The notes beneath the pieces were generated by a model that made no database searches, had not been told where the DNA came from, and saw only the letters and a program-made list of their open reading frames with translations. A DNA stretch of 64,000 bases from Cristatella mucedo (lineage: Eukaryota > Bryozoa > Phylactolaemata > Cristatellidae). This document shows positions 56,692 through 64,000 of this stretch, in pieces. The stretch lies in the NCBI GenBank assembly GCA_009760855.2, contig WPIO01000111.1, positions 806,001-870,000 on the forward strand, in the 5' to 3' direction. Positions within the stretch are counted from its first letter, which is position 1. Every line of letters begins with the position of its first letter. The translations under genes were made by a program, and so were the position numbers.

Positions 56692-56791
56692 GCGCGCTTC
56701 GAGCTGCCGAAGCAATCGGAGAGTCGTTGTGCTCCTCGCAATGCGTGGGGAGCGGCACGACTCTCCGATTGCATCGGCAATTCAAAGCGCG
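56692..56791. repeat. 100-nt imperfect inverted repeat (hairpin)
   Basis: Arms of about 44 bases at 56692-56735 and 56749-56791 share GCAATCGGAGAGTCGT in inverted order, with CGCGCTT at the outer ends and a 13-base loop. Mismatches are scattered. It lies in the gene E intron, next to an AT-rich run. It could be a miRNA-type hairpin or a small palindromic element. Confidence 0.75.
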
Positions 56792-57311
56792 AAGCGGGCG
56801 CTCACGCGTACGCTTTCACGGACAGCAAGCTGGGCGAAAAGGACGTGCTGCCGTAAATTAAGAGCCACTCCTACACTGAAAAGAGCGCGGCGATGCATCT
56901 CTACGAGCTGCCGCGGTTTGCAAATACTGAATTCAGTTTTTGAATTTACTCTTTTTAATTTGAAGAGCTTTTAGGAAAAACGAAATGCCCCCTCAGCTCC
57001 TTGCAGCAGAAGAGCTTGGCACTTTGCCTGTCTGTTGGCTCCGTGAGCGGCTGTAATGCCACACCCAATGTCCGAGCTCGTGCCTTGCGACCGGACATCC
57101 AGCGACCCAGCCGCCCGCTCTCGCGGCCGCCGTGAGGTCAGGTGACAAGGACCCGCAATCAATCGAGAGTGCTGGCCAAAGTCCGACTCGGAGGCGGTGG
57201 CGGCAGCCGGCGGTCTAATCGTCTGCCCTTTGACTCTAGCTGCAAAAATCCTGCGCAAGGCCGAAACATCCCCCACCGTGCCGAAAAGTACACGCGCAAG
57301 CGAACCATCAA

Positions 57312-57452
57312 TGGCGGGCTGCTCCAGCGGTTAAGGTGCTCGCCCCGACTTAGGTCTGGCTGAGGTCGTGGGCCCGAGCCCCGAGGCATATATGAAGCGC
57401 CTGAATAAAGATTTAGTTCTCTTGGGGCGCTATGCACAAATGAATTACATTT
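57312..57452 (+). mobile_element. SINE-1 copy in the gene E intron
   Basis: It has GGGCTGCTCCAGCGGTTAAG, GTGCTCGCCCCGAC, GTGGGCCCGAGCCCCGAGGC, GAAGCGCCTGAATAAAG and TTCTCTTGGGGCGCTATGC. It ends about 400 bp before gene E exon 2. Confidence 0.78.
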
Positions 57453-57848
57453 ATATATATTATATATATAATGGCAACGACATCCGCGGCGGCCGACGCA
57501 TCGGCTCCTCTATCCGGACCGCCCCGCCCACCCTTTTTAACCGAGGGCGGACTTTTCCAGGCAGCAGCTGCAGCAGCTGCATCCGGCCGCTGGCTCGCGC
57601 GGCTCCTCCGGCGGCTGCTCGTTCTCTCTCTTCCGGCGTCGCATGCTTCTGGCGTCGCATGCTTCCGGCGAAGGGATTGGTCGCCGCACGCGTCGCTGCG
57701 GCAGCGCGGTCAGTCGGGTCGCGAGCGAGCGAGCGATCAGGGCACGATTCGCGGCTTTCCCGCGCCGCCGCCGATCGGAACCCCGCGCCGCCAAGGTCGC
57801 CGTCGCCGAGGTCACCGTCCCGCCTCCTCCGCTCTCGATCGCTTGCAG

Positions 57849-58494
57849 GCGGCTGAGCGGCTCGCTTCGCAGCGTGGAGGAGCAAGCGGTCATCGCTTCG
57901 GCCGCATCGCCCGACCTGTGTCGACAGCGTTTCCGCCGAGCGGAGCAGCAGGAGCAGCAGAAGCAGCAGCACCGCCACCGAGGCTTCCAGCAGCAGCTTC
58001 CGGCGCAGGTCGCAGGCAGCAGCGCTCGCTGTGCCGGCCGCGTGTCGACGCCTTACCCGCGCCGCAGCGGCGCCTTACGCTGCGGCGTCACTGGCGGCGG
58101 CGGCGGCGACGGGCTGCAGACGGCGGCTCGCTGCTGGTGCTCTGAAGGTCAAGTACGCGACGACGGCCGAGCGGCCGATCTTCGGCCGTCGAAGCTTTTC
58201 TCGCTGACGCTCGAACCCCAGCAGCCGCCGCCGCTGCCGCCTCCGTCGCAGCAGCAGTCGAAAGAATCGAGTCGCGGCAGCGCCGGGTCGAGGTTCGACT
58301 GGGTCACTCCACCCTCGACGTTCGCCAGCTTTGTCGCCGACTGGGCGCGGCGGGCGTCGTCGGCGACGGTGCACGCGCCGCTGACGAGCACGCCGCTGCC
58401 TCTCAGCGGCGGAGAACGCGAGCTGGAATGCCCTTGGAACCGCCCGTCTGTCGCCGCTCGTTTCGCACGACAGTCGCAAAGAGCCGAACTGTAG
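57849..58494 (+). CDS. Gene E exon 2: Gln/Arg/Pro-rich tail, stop TAG
   Basis: The acceptor CGATCGCTTGCAG ends at 57848 after a pyrimidine-rich stretch. The G at 57849 completes AGG (Arg), and RLSGSLRSVEEQ follows for 214 residues, 259 in total. The tail has a Gln-rich block (EQQEQQKQQ), a Gly run, LTLEPQQPPPLPPP, SRFDWVTPPSTFASF and a C-terminal PWNRPSVAARF. Assignment to exon 1 at 52.6 kb implies a 5.1-kb intron full of repeats. It is supported by matching phase and by finding no nearer candidate exon 1. An AATAAA lies at 58612-58617, about 120 bp after the stop. Confidence 0.5.
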
Positions 58495-58669
58495 CGCCCT
58501 CCATCCGACGATCGCGATTTCTCGACGGCGGCGGCTAGCTAATTGAGCGTTTGAGGCTGCATGTTTCAGATTAAAATGCCAATACCTTTAGAACAAATAG
58601 CTGGGCATCTGAATAAATAGCTAATCAGTTGCTCTTGGGGCTTCGAAGAGATTTGCACAAATCTAACGT

Positions 58670-58835
58670 CAATGCTGACACGGCAGCCTCATTTGCGTAG
58701 CGGCAGAAGAGCATTCACGGCAATAGCCACCTCTGACCTCTGGCTACTAAATGCTTGCCCGCTGCGAGACACCCGAAGCCGCCACGTGGACTGTGAAGAG
58801 CGTGCACCCTACACCCTGGACTATGACCTGGGGGG
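58670..58835 (-). mobile_element. SINE-2 copy, diverged
   Basis: GCGGCAGAAGAGCATTCACG, GGCAATAGCCACC and a degraded B box, arranged as the reverse complement of the family. Confidence 0.5.
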
Positions 58836-58964
58836 CCCAAGCTCCGGCTTGACAAATAGCACGCGCCTGCCTTACACGGCTCCGACATTGACTTCTCAGT
58901 TGCTTTAGAAGATACAGACCGGAAGCTCCGGCAGCTCTAGACGCTGCGGTCGCGCTATGCTGCG

Positions 58965-59125
58965 ATGGCTCACTATGTATGGTGGTGGCTTTTCACGACC
59001 TCGGTACCGAAGTCATGGGTTCGAATCCTGCGGTGAGCGATCCTTTTTTCGCCACTGCAGACGCCAGTGATAGCAGTAAAGGCTCTTCAGTCGCTATGCA
59101 AAAGAGTCTGCTAAATCAGTTTGCA
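58965..59125 (+). mobile_element. SINE-2 copy
   Basis: CATGGGTTCGAATCCTGCGG (a textbook B box), TGAGCGATCCTTTTTTCGCC and CGCTATGCAAAAGAGTCTGC, ending TAAATCAG. Confidence 0.78.
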
Positions 59126-59217
59126 TTTGTGTACGCTACCGACGGTAATCATGGCTCGTTAGTGTCGCAGCCGCACCGCGGCTCGCCTCCCGGGCTTCGA
59201 CGCGTCAGCTCGGCAGG

Positions 59218-59533
59218 CATTTTGAACGCGCAAGCAAGGACTGTCGCCAATTCACGTGCGTCTTATGTCGAGATGATGGAATTGAGCTCAAAAGCCGCCG
59301 CAGCGTGCGATTGCAACAAAGACCAGCAGAACGAAGTGACAGCGACGTCCTGCGGTTTGTCGTTTGCTCGGTACGGCGCTGGCGGCTGTGCCGTCTGCAA
59401 GCCACATCTGGTAGCTGTGGTCTCTGGCGGTCGCATCCGGAGGCCGGTGCTGGTGCGGGGGGGGTGGTGGGCGGCTGCGGTAGGCGCCGACGGGCTAGAC
59501 GAGGGCTCCATCGAGATAAAGCGGCGGCGCTGA
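59218..59533 (+). CDS. Possible C-terminal exon, unidentified
   Basis: An open frame after a CGGCAG-type acceptor reads ILNAQARTVANSRASYVE, then MMELSSKAAAACDCNKD and QQNEVTATSCGLSFARYG, ending EIKRRR and TGA at 59531. The first part is helical and charged. Upstream the frame runs into a SINE-2 copy, so a complete gene is not evident here. A minus-strand ORF over the same bases also looks partly protein-like. Confidence 0.22.
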
Positions 59534-59744
59534 GCGACGACCTACGAGGTCGCCGTCGGTCCGCGCTCGGTGGTTCCTTTTCTGCGAGGACACAAGTTGA
59601 GCTGCTTACGAGCCAACGCTGCAATACTTAACCAATAGAGCTACATAATCTACATATAAAGCTAACGTAATAGCATAATGAAACTGCATCTCTGGATAAA
59701 AATTTACATCGGCTGACTACATGGCTGATGCTCCCAAAGCTCCT

Positions 59745-59810
59745 GCGTAACGCCCACACAGTCCTCGTGCCTTTGCGGAGTTACAGACGGATATACGGTA
59801 AATTACAAAG
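59745..59810 (+). mobile_element. CR1-B 3'-UTR remnant
   Basis: CTCCTGCGTAACGCCCACAC, GTGCCTTTGCGGAGTTACAG and ACGGATATACGGTAAATTAC match the CR1-B terminus. Confidence 0.6.
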
Positions 59811-60145
59811 CGTGGAGCTCACTTAAAATTTGCGTCACGACATCCACTGGCCTGACCACGTTTAAAAAGATATTCAAACGCATCTATTTAGTGGGTCCGT
59901 GCTATTGGTACTTTATACATGCTTGTGTGTGGTGACGCCGTGCAAGCTGCCACTAGCCATATTTGCATGTGCTGACCCTGAGCATGTCACCCCTAACCAT
60001 GTCATGGTTGCCATTGAGGATGCTACCACTAACCATTCGATCGCACTTCCTTTATAGTAAATGTAAAGTGCCTAGAAAGAGATTGAGTTTACTGAGGGCG
60101 CTATATCAAATTGATTATTATTACTATTATTATTATTATTACTAC
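59811..60145 (+). mobile_element. CR1-A 3' fragment
   Basis: It runs from CGTGGAGCTCACTTAAAATT (the AWNSLP region) through ACCACGTTTAAAAAGATATT and the 3' UTR to an ATT/ACT tail at 60114-60150. Confidence 0.7.
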
Positions 60146-60384
60146 TATTATGATCAAGGCAGCACGTCAATTACCGAATGAAAAGCGGTCGCTGTGTAAG
60201 CAAGCACTTAGTAGGACGCACGCGAAAGGATAGAGACCGACGAAGGGAATGCTGGGACGAGTTTGTGGGCTCCATATTTTTGTAAATGCAGTCATGTCGC
60301 GGTATTTTGTGACGCTTTAGTGAGTTCTGCGCTTTGGGAGTGCACCGACTGAAAGCACAGTCTCTGAATGCGTCGGCGTCGATT

Positions 60385-60399
60385 AGAATAATAGTAATA

Positions 60400-60440
<41 letters not shown>

Positions 60441-60542
60441 GCATTTGGTATAGCGCCCTCAGAGAACTCAAAACTCTTTCTGGGTACTACACATTTACCG
60501 AAAACAAAGCGCGATCGAACGGTGAGTGGCTAATAGGCAAAT
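60385..60542 (-). mobile_element. CR1-A 3' tail, minus strand
   Basis: An (AAT)n run at 60385-60440 precedes GCGCCCTCAGAGAACTC and ATTTACCGAAAACAAAGCG, the reverse complement of the family terminus. Confidence 0.7.
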
Positions 60543-60639
60543 GTGAACGAACGAACGCGGGCTCGCATGCTCTCAGAACCATCAATGAGCCTTTACCCGC
60601 CGAGACACCAGTCTTCTTCCTAAGCAGCAGCCTACTGCC

Positions 60640-61140
60640 GTCGAGCGGCTTTGAGGGCGCGGCCGACGGCTTGCGGCCGGAGACATTCGCGGCGGCGGAT
60701 CAAATCCGCGCGTATTCGCGGCGGCGTCCGTCGGAGCACCCGTCTACGCTACGTCTACGCTAGCTGGCCCCGGCTGCCGAGAGGTTGCGCTGCTGGCGAC
60801 GGCACGGCGGCGGCGGCGCAAAACGACGCTCGCTTCGAATCTGCGAGCTGCCTGGGTAGACTGCGCGCAGAGATCCGCCGTGCCATCCCGCCACGCCGGC
60901 TGCTGTCAGCGGCGCTGCGCGTGGGCTGGGCTCAGCGGGGAGGGGGGGCGGTTCGTGAACGGAGGAGCGCTCGGCCTCGGACGTCGGAGACACTTTTCGC
61001 TCGCTCGGTCGCTCCGACCAGCCTGGTGATGACAGGTTGTTCACGGACTGTAGCAGCAGCAGCACAGCTGAACGACTTCGGTAGGACGAGCGAGCGTCGA
61101 GACGCACGAATACGTCGGGCAGGCAGTCTCGCGGATTAGT
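60640..61140. other. GC-rich island with a 162-codon ORF
   Basis: Plus ORF 60651-61139 is Arg-rich and a minus ORF overlaps it. Composition explains both. No domain, start context or splice site decides between them. Confidence 0.35.
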
Positions 61141-61434
61141 AGGCTGCAGCGACGGAATGGCCAGTAATAGCAGGAGTAAAACACAATACGTCGCTCGAAC
61201 TAAAGTGACTCTCTAGTCGCTTTAAAGATGCCGCAGAGGAATCTCGTCCGAGGCTTCTTGCTCACGCGCTTCGCTCACTTTTGACCCTACGGTTCGAGAG
61301 CGACGCCTCCTAATGGCCGCCAATGGCCGCGTCGTGAGAGGCGGTTTTGTGGCCCTTCGCTGTGGTCGACGACCGTACGAGCGTGGGGGAAGAAGCAGAC
61401 GAGGGCGAAAGGGACAGAGCTTGCCGGCCGAGCT

Positions 61435-61572
61435 GATTTAAAGCAGCCTTCTTTTGTACAGCGACAGAAGAGTTTTAACGGCTACAGCAAGGATAAAGGA
61501 TAGCCCACTGCAGGATTCGAACCCACGGCCTCGGGAACGAGATCGTGACGAAAGACCGTCGTACCTAGTAAG
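61435..61572 (-). mobile_element. SINE-2 copy
   Basis: The minus strand has GAGGCCGTGGGTTCGAATCC, TGCAGTGGGCTATCC, GCCGTTAAAACTCTTCTG and CTGTACAAAAGAAGGCTG. Confidence 0.75.
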
Positions 61573-61574
61573 CG

Positions 61575-62880
61575 GTGTTTTCTTTTTGCGGAAGTTGTGC
61601 GTCGGTGACGTGGTGAGCAATAGTGCCGCGGCATCTGTTGACCTGGTTTTTCGCGGAGGCAAGCGACCGTGTCTTCAATTGGCAAGCCAATTGGTACACC
61701 ACTGCACAGCCAGCGTAAGAGGACGATCCGCCACCCACGCTTGTATATTGCATTTTTTTATTACTCTGAGAATCTCTGAGACTAGAAATACAGCTTTTTG
61801 GCCGCGTGCATTATGCTATAGCGTTTCTACGATCCTTTTTCGTGCTTCGCTGTACGAAACAGAGAATCTCTAAAGTAACTGGCACAACTGGCACTTCTTC
61901 TTCTCCTTCAGCTCTCGCTCGATCGCGCTGGCGTCGACGTACGTCACGATTCGGACGTATTTGGCAATTTTGATTTTAATTTTGTGACCCCGTCGTCCCG
62001 ATCCTGACTCGACGTCCAAAGCTGGCGAACCCGACCGAAGCTTTCTGCCGAAAGCCCCGCGAAAGATAGACTCCACCTTTGACTACCGGAAGGAGCTGCT
62101 GGTAGACATGGGCATTTAAACTCCTAAAAGCACCTTCAAGTGGGAGTTTGGTGAGGCAGACCGATACCTACCCACGCCCATCCACACGATCACAGACGCC
62201 ACCCATGCACACCCACTAACCACGAATAAGGATGGGTATGGTTACCCAACGGTAAGGCTCCGAAAAGCTCGTGTCAGTGCTTTAAAGAGCGTTCGCACCA
62301 GATTAAATCGCTTCGAGTCTGGATTGGACAGAGAGCCAGTTCTGATTGCGACCAAGCAGCGTCCGGCGAAGGTCAGCAGCGTCCGGCGAAGGTCAGCAGC
62401 CTCCTCCTCCTCCTCTTCTTCCCCGTGCAAGGCACAAGTGACAACATCTGCGTCTTGGCTCGTCACAACATGCCCAGAAAGATACACCGACACAAGTTGG
62501 CGGGGTTCCGCGATTTCCTTTTTGCACAAGCTCGTCTCGAGCGGATGGCTACACCGGGGCCATTCTTCCGATGAATGGCGATGTGCTGGCGGAAAATTCG
62601 CGTCTTCCCAAAATAATCGATTCCGAGCTTTGCATGCGGATTGTGTCTCGCTCGTCGAGGTCCGCTCGGCCTGGCACGTCAAGGCCGGCTGTCGCAAAAT
62701 CGCAGAAAAAACAGGTATTCTCTCACCGTCTCCTCCATCCTGACAATGGCACGTGCCTGCTAGACACTACGGACGACTCGGTCAAGCTTGGAGGAACTCA
62801 GGATTTCTTTCAAAAAAGTAAAAACAAAATGCAAAGACGGCAGACTTGACTGCAATACCAGACGAACAGCTCGAGGACCT
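61575..62880. other. Unresolved sequence with protein-like fragments
   Basis: A plus frame near 62435-62573 reads NICVLARHNMPRKIHRHKL then AGFRDFLFAQARLERMATPG before a TGA. Another frame, 62571-62849, reads MRIVSRSSRSARPGTS. A minus frame, 61870-62076, reads AKYVRIVTYVDASAIE. No consistent gene model joins them. A 20-bp direct repeat (GTCCGGCGAAGGTCAGCAGC) lies at about 62360-62400. Confidence 0.3.
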
Positions 62881-62881
62881 G

Positions 62882-62950
62882 CCGAGCGCCTAGAAAGAGA
62901 TTGAGTTCTCCGAGGGCGCCTTATCGAGTGTATTATTACTAGTAGTATTA
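62882..62950 (+). mobile_element. CR1-A 3' terminus only
   Basis: GAGCGCCTAGAAAGAGATTG and GTTCTCCGAGGGCGCCTTAT with a TTATTACTAG tail show an insertion truncated to its last 70 bp. Confidence 0.7.
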
Positions 62951-62954
62951 TCGT

Positions 62955-64000
62955 TGCTGTCACCGGGTTGAGCGAGACGCGAAAGATGGGTTACGCAATT
63001 GCGGACGGCGAGTGTCGGGACCGAGCTAGCGCCCTTCTTCGCTCCCCGGCGACGGCCTGCTGTCGCCTCAGCAACGGCCTGTCGCCACGCCTCGCCGGTC
63101 GACGACCGCTGCGCCTCAGCAGCGGCCCCACCCAGTCGGACCGCCGCTCTAAGCGCTCAGCAGCTTGAGCCGTCGCCGCAACGCAGCGATCGCTCGTCCG
63201 GGCTCCGCGCTGCGCAGCAGCAGCAGCTGCCTCGACGAGAAAGGCCGGCGTCACCCGGCGCTCGCTCCTTCCGCGCTCGCCGGCGTAGTGCGGCCGGCGA
63301 CGGCGACGTCATCCAGCGGCGCCGCGCGCGGCGGGCGACTCCGTCGGTCGAGAGAGCGGTGCGTCCACTCGCTCGCGCGCGCGCAGTGATTCACCCCGAG
63401 GCAGCGCCTTGGCTTCCGAGCGAGAGACGTTTGCCAAAGGAGGCTGTCAAATCTTTCACCTTTGCTCTGAGCCGATCGCGCGCGCCTTGCTGAAGTCGGC
63501 CGGTCACCCCCGCCTGCCTGCCCGCCGCGGCGGCGGCCGATCGGGCCATTGGCTAGGTTAGTGCCTAGCTCTGCCGTTTGGCGCTGCCTTCTCCGTAGGG
63601 CCATCGCTGCGACGACGAATTGGCGACGAAGGCAGCACATTTCTAGTCGCATAGCCGTCGCAAAGAGAGAGAGAGCGATCGCTACCTCGCGAGCCGAGCA
63701 CTTTCGCCGCAGAACGAGACCGACGGAGAGGTTCGGTACGGTGAGCTTCGGCCTGCGCGCGCATGCATGCAGTGCAGCTTCGCTCGGCTAGCGCCGCAGC
63801 CGCGCTCGCGGCGCGTATACACCCGAGGATCCGCCGGCGAGCTGACGTGGCGAGCGCTCGCGCGCTTCGTCAGACCGATCGCCAGCAGACGATTGCCGCT
63901 CTCGGGCCTCGGCCGGTCGCGGTCAGATGCGCGCGCTCGATTGTGACGTCAGTGCACGCCTAACCGGACCGTCTCGCGCGAGAGCGAAACGCCTCGATCG
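62955..64000. other. Terminal GC-rich island
   Basis: CpG-dense to the window end with ORFs on both strands. It resembles the islands that contain the clustered genes and may be the start of another gene beyond the window. Confidence 0.35.
62999..63493 (+). CDS. Unassigned 164-codon ORF in a terminal GC island
   Basis: The plus-strand ORF is Arg/Ala/Ser-rich with QQQQ and ends EAVKSFTFALSRSRAPC. Its composition resembles the second exons of the clustered genes, so it could be the tail of a further member, but no transmembrane exon was found upstream. Minus-strand ORFs overlap. The assignment is weak. Confidence 0.2.
   Translation: MRTASVGTELAPFFAPRRRPAVASATACRHASPVDDRCASAAAPPSRTAALSAQQLEPSPQRSDRSSGLRAAQQQQLPRRERPASPGARSFRARRRSAAGDGDVIQRRRARRATPSVERAVRPLARARAVIHPEAAPWLPSERRLPKEAVKSFTFALSRSRAPC

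Overview
The window reads as nuclear DNA of an invertebrate animal. It has spliced genes with GT-AG introns, many CR1/L2-type non-LTR retrotransposon fragments, two tRNA-headed SINE families, SPIN-like hAT elements, and long pure dinucleotide tracts. There are no operons, rRNA genes or CRISPR arrays. GC-rich CpG-dense islands of 0.5 to 2 kb, most of them carrying the coding exons, alternate with AT-richer repeat-filled DNA. I cannot name the species from the sequence.

The main content is a same-strand cluster of five paralogous-looking two-exon genes, here called A (19.1-20.5 kb), C (25.8-29.2 kb), D (34.8-35.9 kb), B (41.8-43.9 kb) and E (52.6-58.5 kb). In each, a short first exon encodes an N-terminus, one transmembrane helix and a basic stretch. 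A donor (GTAAGT, GTCAGT, GTACGT or GTGAGT) then interrupts a codon after its second base. The second exon supplies the missing base and a long, low-complexity, probably disordered tail. Intron phase and architecture are the same in all five, while intron length runs from 126 bp to about 5.1 kb. Exon 1 of A, B and C also aligns recognisably. I recognise no known family; single-pass membrane proteins with a cytoplasmic disordered tail are the best structural description. Tails of A and B share short (L)H-x-x-TP and TP-x-(L/V)-DF motifs. B carries a Gly/Cys repeat and C a VPAEQQ repeat.

Layout: 0-8.6 kb is repeats and microsatellites. 8.6-9.4 kb is a GC island with a possible minus-strand exon. 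10-18.9 kb is SINEs, CR1 tails and microsatellites. 19-29.2 kb holds genes A and C, with an eroded coding region at 22.0-22.6 kb and a CR1-A copy at 24-25.3 kb. 32.5-34.1 kb is the longest CR1-A copy. 34.8-44 kb holds D and B, separated by a nested CR1-B-in-CR1-A insertion. 45.3-48.8 kb has splice-flanked minus-strand exon candidates that look like a coiled-coil gene. 50.3-51.7 kb is a second nested CR1 insertion. 52.6-58.5 kb is gene E, whose large intron hosts a minisatellite, a CR1-B copy and a 100-nt hairpin. 58.7-64 kb is SINEs, CR1 tails and GC islands with unassigned ORFs.

Gene models were inferred by eye from splice consensus, phase and reading-frame compatibility. No transcript evidence or database search was available.
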